A stretch of DNA of 64,000 bases from Echiichthys vipera (lineage: Eukaryota > Chordata > Actinopteri > Perciformes > Trachinidae): assembly GCA_963691815.1 (NCBI GenBank), contig OY829646.1, forward strand, positions 22,332,694 to 22,396,693. The letters run 5' to 3'. The notes below the pieces were generated by a model, which saw only the letters and a program-made list of their open reading frames with translations, was not told where the DNA came from and ran no database searches. Below are positions 34,441-45,663 of this stretch, piece after piece. The position numbers and the translations under genes are program-made. Position 1 is the stretch's first letter. Each line of letters opens with the position of its first letter.

Positions 34441-34525
34441 GTCTGTGCACTGTCAGGCTCCAAAACAAATAATTTATTAAGTCAATTATTAAATTATTTG
34501 TATTGGAGCCTGACAGTGTGCAGAC
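34441..34525. repeat. 36-bp inverted repeat (hairpin), 13-nt loop
   Basis: Left arm 34441-34476 pairs with right arm 34490-34525 at 33 of 36 positions, centred on AATTTATTAAGTCAATTATT. The arms start with GTCTG and flanking CAAAAG sequence continues the symmetry with a small gap. Could be a tiny MITE or a transcribed hairpin. Confidence 0.85.
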
Positions 34526-34999
34526 TCTCTTTTGTTAAATGTAACTGACTAGTCAAATGAATAAGATCTGGAATTATTAATACTTTCAAAAGATTTTAGT
34601 CTTTGGATGGAAAAAGTGAAAATCAACAGGAAACGATAGGGCGGAAAAAAGAGAAGCCATACTCCTACTGCACCAGGCTCTTTAAAAGCTGGGCCAGCAG
34701 GAAAGCCCAATAAAATGGACTTTAAAATAATGAAAATGAATTATAAATAACTCATAATAATCATAAATTATACAATAACACAGTCAGACATTGTACAGTG
34801 AGGGCACACTGTGGGCAGCCAGCTAACCTCCTTTAACCTTTCAAGAGGCCGATGCGTCTGATATTTGCATAGTCAAAATGCTGCTGGTTTTAGTTTCCAC
34901 ATATGGCTGCTGTATCACGCCAGGTCTTGGGTGCTTTGTCATTATATCTAAACATTACACCAATGCAAGTTCCTTAAAAAAAAAAAGCGTATTACTTAC

Positions 35000-35209
35000 A
35001 TGTCCGTAATTGATGAACCCATGTTTACTGGCAATTCTGTCAGCCTCATCCTGACCTCCAGGTATGTGGACTGCCCATGTGTTGGTGTAGACCTTCTGCC
35101 CCACTGCTGGCTCCAGCCCAGAAACCAGCAAGACCAACAGAGGCCCGAGTAGCAACTCAAGCAGCCTAAGCCTGCGGCCTCTGGAGGAACATGGAGGGCC
35201 AGAAGCCAT
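35000..35209 (-). CDS. furin: furin, first coding exon (partial gene)
   Basis: Seventy codons from the first in-frame ATG to a consensus donor (CAT then GTAAGT). Furin is the Golgi/endosomal subtilisin-like convertase that cuts proproteins after RX(K/R)R. The exon encodes a basic N-terminus, a hydrophobic signal peptide (LLELLLGPLLVLLVSG), then QKVYTNTWAVHIPGG and ASKHGFINYGH, the start of the propeptide. The related PCSK5/PCSK6 proteins have TNHWAV here, so TNTWAV favours furin. The break after Gly-His matches the vertebrate boundary before the FGDYYHF exon. Catalytic domain, P domain and membrane anchor are not in the window. Teleosts have furina and furinb; one exon does not tell which. 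Confidence 0.9.
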
Positions 35210-35324
35210 GGGTTCTCCTAGTGCAGCACAGTCTCCGAGCACAGCGACTCTCCGACGGGCCGGGGTTGCCCACGGTTCATGCAGGTGTACGGAGAGAGGA
35301 AGAATGGGGGCAGTCACAGCTCAC
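35210..35324 (-). other. furin: furin 5' UTR part of the first coding exon
   Basis: The exon starts at a good acceptor (TTTTGTTTCCTGCCAG) at 35325, so an upstream non-coding exon must exist. An in-frame TGA sits at 35321-35323 and no ATG lies between it and 35209, which fixes the start codon. Confidence 0.75.
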
Positions 35325-38300
35325 CTGGCAGGAAACAAAAGAAGAGGGAAAAAAATTGCAACTTAACACATCTGTGAAATTTAGTCGAAAGTTTACAGTG
35401 GGGAGTCCTTCCTTGTGATCCATAAAGAGATTGTATATATCCTGGACTTGTCAAGATCCACAGGGAAACTATTTACATGAGACCAAACAAAGAACACAAT
35501 TTGAGGTTTTGTTTTTCCCTTTATAGTTGCTTCAATGTTCGGTGGGATACAGAACATAAACAGGAGTAGAGGAATAAACGTGGTGTCAACGCTTTCAACT
35601 GTAACTGAATGCAGATTTGTTGAATGATAACAAAACACATTACATCATTTTTGGGAGAACAGAATGCTTAGTGCAGAGGTGTACTGGGTTGCCAGCAGAG
35701 GTGGAGATGTGTGGCTGGAAAACCTACACTCCACCCTGGATGCTGAGGGATCACAGCAATCGGCTTTACTACAAGGGGAAGGAGCCAATCGAGGGTGGAG
35801 GTAAATGCCTGTGGTAGGAGCTGAATGACTGCGGCCAAGGAGAGAACATGTAGTGTCAGAGAAAAATGTTGAATGGCGGCCTACAATATAATGATTTATG
35901 TTTGAGAGTTTCTGCGTAATGTGCTGACTCAGATGTTATCACCAAGCCATAAAAAACAAACATCTAAAACACAATCTTATGAATAAGACAAAGCAATATA
36001 TAATATATATATAGATATAGCAACACTAACCAGAGCTCACGGTGTAATTGTTAGCTGATACAATTTGCCTGTAAACTGTTGTTTCATGCTAGAAAGGTCA
36101 GCTGCATCTTCATTATGTTCACACCATTATCTAAAGTGCTTACTCCATTTTAACCTCTGAGTTTACTGGACTGTGCTGAACTCTGGGTTTCCTATTGTAT
36201 GCAGTCACATTTGTTCTCCTGATTTAAATCAAATGTGGGAATGGGTTTCTTATCACCTCCTATAAATCAATCTCTCGCCTGTGTTAGCCATCAAATGAAA
36301 ATAAGTCCCAAATTGTGCAATTCTGGCAACTTCGACATGAACAAACAAACGCCTCAAATTTTCCCAGGGACAGTTTGTTGTGGGGCACAAATGATGTTGT
36401 TGGAGGCAGCCGGGAGGTTAATCATCAACTGTGTTCAATTTGTTAATTTTGAAGCCTCTTTATAATTGAACCATATTCATTCTCTTCACCCCAACACATA
36501 GACCTATAAATTCATCATGAACCTTCTTTTTTAATTAACATCCGTTCACGGGGTTATTCTCAGCTGTATTAAGGCCACTTTTGGGAACCTGGAATAGATT
36601 CTGAAATATTTGGGTATTCTGTGTACAAGGAATCTTGATCCATTTAATTTGTTTTGTTTGTTCAAAACTGCATTTTTTTTTTACACTGAGGTTGGTATGA
36701 TACAATTAATTCTGAAAAAGCAACGTTTCAGTCATGCATCATTAATTAATTTGTTATAAATTGCTTGTTACTTAGAAATTTCAAGGATGATCTATCTTCT
36801 TTTGCATACATTAAGACAAATGCAGCTACTTTAAATCCCATCTTACTCGCATCAATGCCATTTATCATTTATTATGCTGTTATTAGCTTTCACTCACCTA
36901 TACATGTTTATTGTAACAACCCTCAAAGTTTTAGCTTTTAACTCCCGTTTGGTCAGAGGCAATTTAAATCCATATATTTGATATATATGTGGAAATTATG
37001 TTAGGTACTAACATATGGTGAAAAAGAAAGTTTTTAACAGCTGAATAGCCTCGATGACCTGTGTACTTTAAGAACAACTTAATATCTAAAGGGTTAAGAG
37101 AGACTTGGTTCAATGTGTTGTGAAACCACAGGTAGTGGCATCATTAGCGATCAGCAAGCTTATAGTCGGTCTGGCTGTGAGTCTGTACGCCAAGCTGCTA
37201 ATCCACGTGAGGCATTTCAACAGTACATTTCATAAATACCTGGATAACAGCTTAGCGCACAAGAGACAGATTACTATGTATAAAACAAGCCCCATGTATA
37301 ATAAACCATGCAGAACAAATCATGTGCTGAAAATGTCTCTTAAAGCAGAACCATTTACGCTCCAACCTTCAGGAACACCCAAATCCCTCCACCTTTTTAA
37401 TTCGCCCTTCCTGTGCAGTTAAGCCTATTTAAAACATATTAACACATGCCAATCATTCTAAACTAAGTAGCTAGGATCCAAACCCAAAATGCATTACATG
37501 TTTACTTTTTGTATCATCTGCTCAATTGCTGAAATTGAAGATGAACAAGAATGGCTATCTGGCTATTTAAGCCAATATTTGCCAAAGTATTTATCAGATT
37601 TAAATTAATATAGAGAAAAAAATAAATTAAATAAGCAAAAGATAAGTCTGGTCCCATAACTCACTCAACTTTGTCCTCTGTCCTTGATGCAACAGGTAAA
37701 TAGAGCGTGAACACTTCCAAACCTCTGTTTGATTTCCAGACACACACCGACTTTTATGTTCAGATGCCTGTGACCTCATCTGGGCACTCAACCACTCCGT
37801 TTCTTTAACGTCGGTGTGAAAACCACCAACCATGGTGTATCAACTGTTCAACTACTTTGCTGTTTGCCAGAGATTACAGAGAAGATGATGATCGCACTTG
37901 TGAGTGGTCTTTAGTGTTACCACAGTATTTTATACCATATGCCAGGCTGTGATAACAGACATTATAACAGAAATAAAACTGCACCCAATTATAATTAGCC
38001 AAGTATCATTAACCCAAAAAGATAATGCCATTATCATTACCAAACTCATCAGGACGATTTAAAAAGATAACAGTTTACACCTCATCAGTTTATTATTTAC
38101 ATTTTAATGAGATGAAATGAACTCAAATGCATTTAGCCCATATGAACCTTTTTCACTCATATATCTTGTACTCGCTGCCGATCGTCACGTTGTGACACAC
38201 ATGCAATCAATCTCAGGAATACCCAGATAGCCCACAGAGATTTGGAAATAACAAGCTGTCACTGATTAAGCGACCGTAAAAATATTGATAGCATTACGTT

Positions 38301-40232
38301 AATAAACAACACTCAAAATCACATCTCATTTGCATTTGAACTCATTTGTTAGATAGACATATTCTTGTGGCAGACTGACAGTATAAAGCTGGGTTTATCT
38401 CTCTCACAGCAACCATCACATAGTGAGTGAGTGTTACATAGGCAGCAAACTACTCGCTATCTGCAAAAGCCATTTCCTCAGGTTCAGAGTAACTATCCAT
38501 GTGATGGTACGAGCGTTCCAGTATCACTACCCCTAATTACAAAGACTGCTTAATAGAAAATGTTTATTTGAGATAACACTTCAGAAAGCCCATATTTAAC
38601 AAAACATGCTCTTTAGTGTCATTACCAGCAGTAATCCAACATTCAGACCATTACTATCACAAAGATTAGGCTTGAATGTTTTTTCTTCTGGTTTCCAAAT
38701 TAGGTTTTACATGTTTGCCTAAATCCTCAGGTTGCAGTATTATCTGAATCTGCATTTAAACAAGTGCACTCATTCTACAAGTATAAATTAGGGTCTGAAA
38801 GTAAATCTTTCAGATCTTAACCTGCATGTTTAAAAGCCTGTGCACAGATTGGAATTACAAATATCAGCAAAAGAGTGAGAGACTTTGTCTGTATTCAGTC
38901 CTCTCATGGCTATGAGTTTAATTTAGATCAAGTGATCAATTTCGTCTATAGATCTAAATATCTGATGTTTATCTATCTGTTTGAAAAAGATAGTTATCAT
39001 ATAAGAGTGGATCCCAAACTGGGAGGTGGAGTAGGTGATGAAGAGGGCTTAAAAATATTTTTATCTGCAACAGGGGGGCCATTCAGAAAATGTTTGGGAA
39101 CCTGACTATCATATAAGAAACAGCATTTAAGCAAACAGAAACACAAAAGATTTTGTTTGCAGAAGTCTCTTTGTGTGTTGATGGAAGCCTGGATGACACA
39201 GCTTTCTACTTGCATACCTTTAAAGAGTTTGTATTTTTTAAATTTGATTCAATGTGCTGTTGATTCAAATATTAACAAAAACAGTGACCCTGTGAGAGCT
39301 GTGGGACCTTCGTTGGAAGTCCACAGGCACTCAAACTAAAAGGGAAATAACAGGAAACAAAATGGTGGAAATGTACCCCTCTGGAGAGCAAGCACTGTAT
39401 CAGTCAACGACTATAAAAGCTTTTATTCAGGATGTCAAAACTCAGAAAAACACCTTCATTACGACCAATACTGTGCCACATTGTCTGCCCTCCTGAATGG
39501 GGAGTTTTAATAACCACAGTGGACTTTCACCTCGCTCTCTGAGATGGTTTAAGATTCCACCGTTTTGCTTTTTATTTAATAAAAATGTATCCATGCTACT
39601 TAGTTTCAATGTTTCAAAAGCACACAACCTTGACCAAACAGGACATCATCACAGTGTAGTTGCATTGAATGCATTTAGCAATCATCTTTGCAAGTAGGTC
39701 TTATTATTATTATAATATAATAATGGAACCCAATAAAACCCATTTGTGGTTTAATGGGTTGATTACAGTGCTTGCTAAAAAAAAACCCTGCTGTCTGTTA
39801 TCCTTTATGTTGCCTGGTACATTTGTTTTGACCCAAGCGTTTGTCATTTTATCTGCTTTTTCCAGAAATCCAGCAGCAATGATCAGCATTAACACAATCA
39901 AAAATGTCTACTCTACAGGTAAATCTGGAGTTTTCCCTTTCTACGTTTAGGTCTTCCTTGATAAGAAGCCGTGCATGCATTTCATTGAGATGCTTGTGGA
40001 GTAAACATCTTATCATTCTGTGGAAGCAAAGCAGCCCGACACACTTATTTCTGAAAAATGTGCATTTGAGATTGCCATTTTGTAACTGCATTCAAAAGGG
40101 GCTTGTTTTAGTGGTGTCACTGGAGATGTAAAATGACAGTGTTGATGTTTAGTGGAAGCACAAACAACACAAGGAGGTCAGTGTCCACAATGAAACACAT
40201 ATGTCCACACTACTGTGACACTTAATAGCTGA
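35325..40232. other. furin upstream intron, no exon seen
   Basis: Between the furin coding exon and the hAT element. A short TA-rich run lies near 35990-36020. The 105-codon frame at 37105-37422 has no recognisable domain or splice support. Confidence 0.5.
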
Positions 40233-40557
40233 AGCGCAGTCAGCGCCGTCGTATAGGGGGGAAAGGTGATGACAATTCTAAGGGCCCACAGCCAGCCAGG
40301 GCCCACACACTGCTCCAGTAGCCTCTATGACAAAATTATTATGCACTGAACTAATATATATTCATACGAATGAATCCGAATTAAAACAAAGCCACAAGTT
40401 GTACAATACTCTATATATATGTTTATTCTATTCAATAACCCCCCTGGCCCCTTCTTAGAAAATGGTTTGGTCCACACCGCGGCTCTTTCTTCCCGGGGTT
40501 CTTCCTCATCGGAATTAAGTGCTAGCCGGTAGAGAAGCTAACTGCAGCAGAGTCAGT

Positions 40558-40698
40558 ATGCCCCCCAAAAAACACAAGTCTGGACACAAGAAAAAAGTTG
40601 AGAAAGAGGTCAGGTGTAGGAACAGCAGAGCAGGGGCCCAAGACATCAAAACCTTTTTTTTTAAGAATGGTGAGAGTAAACTACCGAGGGCGGCTTAA
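40558..40698 (+). pseudogene. hAT transposase N-terminal remnant
   Basis: Forty-six codons starting MPPKKHKSGHKKKVEKE and continuing to DIKTFFFKNGESK, then a stop. A Lys-rich MPPKK start followed by a short FF-containing motif is typical of zinc-finger MYM-like hAT transposases in fish. The catalytic and dimerisation regions are absent. Confidence 0.55.
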
Positions 40699-40734
40699 AC
40701 AATTAGCCTGCTTGTTCATTCATTTAATGTCTGT

Positions 40735-40830
40735 AATATTACCTTTGACGGGGCGCAGGCTGGAGCCTACGCTAGCTGTCATCGGGCCCCGCTCTGGACA
40801 GGTCGCCAGTTCATTAAAAAAAAATCGCCA
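40735..40830 (+). repeat. Nested repeat (GGAGCCTACGCTAGCTGTCATCG-type)
   Basis: The phrases GGCTGGAGCCTACGCTAGCT and CTGGACAGGTCGCCAGTTCAT match a widespread fish repeat that I recall as GGAGCCTATCCCAGCTGTCA followed by CTGGACAGGTCGCCAGT. It lies inside the hAT element. Confidence 0.5.
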
Positions 40831-41229
40831 GGTCATTGTAGAGCGACGGTTCCTAGAGTAGCTATAACTGAACGTTACTAATCTAGGGGCTACCACCGTG
40901 ACTGTGTGTTTCGCACATAACACTGTCGGACAGTGTTCCAGTAAGCGCCCATTCAGAGGCTGCATTCAATTGTATTATGACCCATTCAATTTCTACTCAG
41001 TAATTATGAGCATCTGACGAAGGTCAGTTACGTTTTCATGATGTGTTCAATGTGGTCTTGTAAAATGTGTCATTAGTGGGACATTTGAATAGTCTAAATA
41101 CAAAAAAAGTTAATTGTTCAAAGATTTGTCGTTGTTGTTCTGTTTTTTTGACAACAACAAAGTAAAAAAAAGACTATTTAGAATTTTGGACAGTTTACAC
41201 TGACTTTTGAATGGTTTAAAAATATTTTA

Positions 41230-41310
41230 TCCATATCAGGACTTGAACCAGTCACCTTCTGGTTCCCAAGCCAAGTCCCAACGGACTGAGCTACTGACGC
41301 CCACCATTAA
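41230..41310 (-). repeat. tRNA-derived SINE head inside the hAT element
   Basis: The minus strand has a box A-like TAGCTCAGTCCGTTGGGAC and, about 27 bp further, a box B GGTTCAAGTCC. The spacing fits a tRNA-derived Pol III promoter. The sequence does not fold as a functional tRNA and continues into an AT-rich body, so I call it a SINE. Confidence 0.6.
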
Positions 41311-42299
41311 TGTATACAATAATGGTCGGCAATAATGGTGGACAATTGGACTTTAAAGACCTCATCAGCGAATTTGCCAACAAAAAGGCCCGGCGTTGGG
41401 CTTTCTGATGAGACTTACAGCGAACAAACTATTATTTACTACAATTTAAACTTTCAGTGGGATTAGATGAGGATTGTTGTTGTTTTTGATATTTGTTTTA
41501 CAACGTATTCTATGTTCTCGTTGTTTTACTTGCACATTTAAGTTAATTGTTACATATTTACCTGTGGACTACCTTGAGCCAGGACACTGTTTTTCCTTTT
41601 ATATCAAATTATTTCATAAGCATATCAGTGCTTGATTGTTGAATACAATAAAATACCCACTACCTATTTGTTGAGTGGTTAATTGAAAATATATTTGCAA
41701 TCAGAAGTGTAATAACATGTTTCAAATCAATAAAATGAGAATAAGACAACTAATAATACATAATTTACATAATAATACTCTGACTTGTTAAGTTGTTAAT
41801 CTTAAAAAAGGAAACAAATTGGGTGTATTACACCAGGCACCGTCAAGAACACTCAAAAACAATACAATTGAAGGTGGCAAGGAATAGGGTAGGGCCCACA
41901 CCGATATTCTTTCAGGGGGCCCAGAATTCCTAGCAACTGCCCTGAGCGCAGTTACACTAGTGTTCATCATATGAATCCAGATTATGTTTCATCAGATTAA
42001 ATCAGCCCCAGTCTAACCCAAACAACATCAGCTGTGTTTACATTGATAACTCCTCAGGTCAAAGTTCAGTCCCAAAGGAAGCTTATAGCCATAACAACCT
42101 TCTGATACATCAGATCAGAGTTTAATAGTAAAGGTTCCCTGCTTCCAAAAAAACAGTAAGTGTGGAGCAGAGATCAACCACGGCAACATGAGGAAGGAGC
42201 AAAACGTCTCTCGCTCCGGCCTGTTTTACACCAAACACTTTGAATGTTTGTGAGCTAAAGTTAAAGACATTTAAAAACATCAGCTGGGAAGAGTAACGC

Positions 42300-43100
42300 C
42301 GTGAGTTTGGGGTCGGTTGTCTCACCTCACACGCGTTAAGTCCGTGACAACAACGCAGTCATAAGGCTGGAGCTGATCCGGTGATGATGACTCCTCCGCT
42401 TGACAAATATGTCTGAAACTGTTACCGCACCGTGTTTTAACGTAAACTTGACACCACGGTAGTTCTGCCCTGCCGCTCCGTCTCACAGGTGCCTCCCCCT
42501 TTTGCTCCCCTCTCATCCACCCCTGACGAACATTTCCGACCTCACATTTTTACTACTCACCCTGTAGGAGCACGAACAACACGGTTTTTTTTTAGTTTTT
42601 TTTTTAGCAGGGACACATAACCACAGAAACCGGACGCGGCGCAGTCGACGTCACCTCGGCGTGACGAATGTGTGTGTGTGTGTGTGTGATCCCCCCTAGT
42701 TCGCGAGCCGACACACACAACAAACTGACAGCAACCGGGATCTATAAAAGACAAACCCCCCGTCCGGTCCTGTGCCGTCCTGTGTCAGGGTCCCCCGGTG
42801 GTACCAAAGGCAAACTCGGCGACCACGCAGCCCAAACAAGTGAAAAAATACAAGCTGGAGCAGACGGGAAACTTACAATCCGCTCAACTTACCAGCTTCC
42901 TTTTACATCCTGCTCGACCCCGGCTCGTTGTCGTTGTCTCTCACCGCGGTGTTAGAACCGACGACGGCACGGTGAAGCGACTGAAAAATTGATAAGAGAG
43001 AATCGCTGGTTATAAATAGTCATGATACCCCTCTGGTGTACCGCTGAGTGGTCCGTACAAGCCCCAGGAAATACGTCACGGCCGTGGACTGAGTGGAGGA
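42300..43100 (-). promoter_or_regulatory. CpG-rich segment, candidate furin promoter and first exon(s)
   Basis: By eye this is the only strongly CpG-rich stretch in the AT-rich window. It lies 7-8 kb upstream of the furin coding exon and between furin and strc. Minus-strand donors suit alternative untranslated exons: GCTG then GTAAGT (exon edge 42893), CAGG then GTGAGT (42561) and GAG then GTGAGA (42326). A TATAAATA/TATTTATA motif lies near 43012, readable on either strand, and a CRE-like CGACGTCA at 42646-42653. Promoter identity is inferred from position and composition. Confidence 0.5.
42670..42688. repeat. Short (GT)n run in the CpG-rich segment
   Basis: A pure GT dinucleotide run of about 19 bp next to CRE-like and CpG-rich sequence. 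Confidence 0.9.
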
Positions 43101-44869
43101 GACGTTAGAGCAACACCTACTTACCGGCCAGCAGCGCTGCGACACCCCCACCTGCTGGTCACAGGCGGAACAGCACCCTGATCCTCACTGAGCCCACCAA
43201 TAAGACTGAGAATCTTCATTAAAAGCTATATTTTTTTTAATAATAATAAACCCACGGGGCTTTTTGAGGGGTACAAAACGAAAGTATTGCTTTTCCATAA
43301 AAAAAGTATATTCAGTCTGAATTAATATCTTATATATTTTTCTTTACAGGTTTGACAATGAATTTCTGTCACGTTCTGTTTCCATGGTACCAGCCAATAG
43401 GTGCCAGCATTGCAGGTTGCCAGGGTTGTCTGTTGTTGGGTGCAGCTACTGTAGGCTGGCGCTCGTGAAATGGAATTTGTCAATCCTGCAGCTGCTTATT
43501 TGTCCCAGAAACTGAGTGACTGGAGGCGGGGGAAAATTTAGAGTCAATATAGGCCAAGCATTCACTCGATGGGCTGAGGTAAAGGAGTTCAACGGCATTA
43601 AAACACACACACAAATGGCTACGTTTCTCCTTGATCACTAAGCTAACTTTCATGTTTACTTAGCTGTAACGGCTAACACTAACTGTCAGTCAAACTCCTC
43701 TAATACTTGTGTTTATGGTGTGATTTGTCATAGGGGACGGGTTCAAACAGGCTCAAACAGACTCTGGTTTCTTGTAGGCTACTGGACCGGGTCTGACCAA
43801 CCTGGCAACCGGAGTGGTGGAATTATTTTCTGTTGTTGCGACTACGATCTTGAGATACTAGATGGCGGTGTTGTGCTCATTCTCCTTATTCAACCTTTAA
43901 AGTGCAACTTTTAGTACATTTACATTTAACCTTTCTCTAAAATGACCATTTGAAAAGTTATTGTAAGATTTTTTTATGTTTTACAAAACATAGGGGCAGA
44001 AATCGAAGGTGAAAGTGGCCCTTTTGAGCCGTACTTCTAAAAACCTCTTTTTTATACATCACACGTCAAACATGTCACATTACGGGGAGTCGTCCTCGCT
44101 GTCCACTGTACGATCACTGTGCGAGCCCCAAACGACTTTGGAATCACCACTGCATGAGCTTTTGTTGGTTATAAGTAATTCAGAGCCATTCAGTTTTTAA
44201 ACTGACTTATTTGAATTTGGTGGATTTTTAAAAGATCCTGTATGTAAGCACTTGAAAAACTTCATAAAAACATTTTAACAGTTATTATTGATATTGCAAT
44301 TTAAGTGCAATAAACCAACTTACATGCAACATAGATCTAAAAGTAGGCCATTTAAAATGCTTATGTCAAATTAGCCAAATATACTCTGTGTACAATATTT
44401 AAGGTGCATTTAAGTGGATAGCTTACTGTATAATGTAGCATTATACTGGTTAATCCACAGTATACTAGGAAGTCTAAAGACTAATTTATTCATTGTTGAC
44501 TTACATTTCCTCCAACATCTGCCCACTCAATATATCATCTGAGATCCTTGGTTCTGGCGACGAAACAAAAAGGCAAACACAATCCATTGTTTTTGATTAA
44601 CAATCTTTTAGACAACACAAAGCTACACTTCACAATAAACTACCTGCTGGCACGTCTCTTTGAAGATTAACTACAGAGTATTCTTCCTGCAAAAAGTCAT
44701 GTCACATAATTTCAGAATGACTTTACTATATTTCCAAAACATAGGTACAGTAGGTAGGTGTGGGGAGTAACCTAAGACACTCAGGACAGTAGCTCTCCAG
44801 GAGCAGAGGCCAGGAGCACGCCACAGCAGAAAGGTATGCTTGCTATATAACAGAGTGCAGTCTAGATTT
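43101..44869. other. furin-strc intergenic DNA, no gene seen
   Basis: Around 43.39-43.9 kb the sequence is less AT-rich and contains short frames (for example 43720-43914), but none has a domain or good splice context. Probably old repeat material. Confidence 0.5.
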
Positions 44870-45085
44870 GTTCCTGCCTGTTAAAAGGAGTGTTTTTGTT
44901 GCCCCTATGCACAATTTTGCTGGATAAATATATAGATATTGCAACTTGCTGCTGCTCATGGAGGAATTGATGGTCTCTGTGAATCATGAATAAGTCAGAG
45001 TGTGGACCATGCCTACTCTATCTGTAAAGTGTCTTGAGATAACTTTTGTTTGGTACTATGAATAAAATGTAACTGATTATTTATT
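44870..45085 (+). repeat. LINE/SINE 3' end (TGTAAAGTGTCTTGAGATAAC type)
   Basis: The phrases CTCATGGAGGAATTGATGG, ACTCTATCTGTAAAGTGTCT and TGAGATAACTTT, then TGAATAAAATGTAACTG, follow the order of a very frequent fish retroelement 3' end. It lies just downstream of the strc 3' end. Confidence 0.6.
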
Positions 45086-45174
45086 ATTGTTTTTGTTATT
45101 TAAAAACTAGGCAGTATGAGGTAAGCTGTCTCAGGAAGGTAACTATTTGCTCTTTTCCGGCCTTGCTTTTTCTT

Positions 45175-45218
45175 GAGCATTTCCAGGTGGAGCAGATGGA
45201 CTCCACCTGGAAATGCTC
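45175..45218. repeat. Perfect 18-bp hairpin, 8-nt loop, then T8
   Basis: GAGCATTTCCAGGTGGAG, loop CAGATGGA, then the exact reverse complement, followed on the plus strand by eight T. It lies about 320 bp beyond the strc polyadenylation signal. Confidence 0.95.
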
Positions 45219-45533
45219 TTTTTTTTCATCATGTATCCAGATTTTACAGTTTAAGTTACTTTTTTTTAGAATAACTTTGATGGCTGCATAGTATTTTTAT
45301 TTTTTTTATCCGCATGGCCAAAAAATTCAGGTTACAGATCTGTACCTGTTAACAGAGCCTACACCACAGAGACCAATCAGCTGTGGGGATAAGGACATTT
45401 TTTTCCCACGAATGCCCACGTCAGTTAGGCTCTAATGCAAATCTACGCAGGGTCCAGCTGACAGCTCACATAAAAGCCTCCACCAGTGAAAATGAAAGGA
45501 CCAATGCACAAAGAAACAGAACAGTTCAAAATA

Positions 45534-45539
45534 TTTATT
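45534..45539 (-). terminator. strc polyadenylation signal AATAAA
   Basis: AATAAA on the minus strand, 45 bp beyond the strc stop codon, would give a very short 3' UTR. Cleavage is expected 10-30 bp further, near 45505-45525. Confidence 0.7.
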
Positions 45540-45583
45540 TCAAGTACAAATATGATACCAATAGTTACATTTGTTCCAGCATG

Positions 45584-45663
45584 TTAAACGAGGTGCCATA
45601 ACAAGAGACACAGAGCCAGTGAGCGTAGAGTGAAGCTCTCTGCTGCTGGAGCAGAGTTCCTCC
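45584..45663 (-). CDS. strc: strc exon 29: C-terminus with GPI-like signal
   Basis: 80 nt, residues 1911-1936 and a TAA stop. Acceptor GCTTCCACAG. A small-residue stretch (NSAPAAES) precedes the hydrophobic end LRSLALCLLLWHLV, the arrangement of a GPI-attachment signal, as in the mesothelin family. The anchor itself is inferred. Confidence 0.9.

Larger units (their letters stand above)
40241..41944 (+). mobile_element. hAT DNA transposon, internally deleted, 8-bp TSD
   Basis: Left end CAGCGCCGTCGTATAGGGGG and reverse-complemented right end CAGGGCAGTTGCTAGGAATT form imperfect inverted ends. The element is flanked by a perfect 8-bp duplication AGCGCAGT (40233-40240 and 41945-41952), the hallmark of hAT insertion. 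The sub-terminal GGGCCCACA motifs at both ends resemble a frequent fish hAT family. Most of the transposase is missing, and younger or captured repeats lie inside. It sits in the presumed furin 5' intron. Confidence 0.85.

Noticed and set aside
35210..35317. In-frame extension of furin starting from a GTG
   Set aside because: There is no ATG in the extension, an in-frame TGA lies just above, and the signal peptide fits the ATG at 35209.
37105..37422. 105-codon plus frame in the furin upstream intron
   Set aside because: No recognisable domain, and neither flank looks like an exon boundary.
41230..41310. Possible tRNA gene (box A and box B present)
   Set aside because: No proper cloverleaf or anticodon arm, and the sequence continues as a repeat body inside a transposon.
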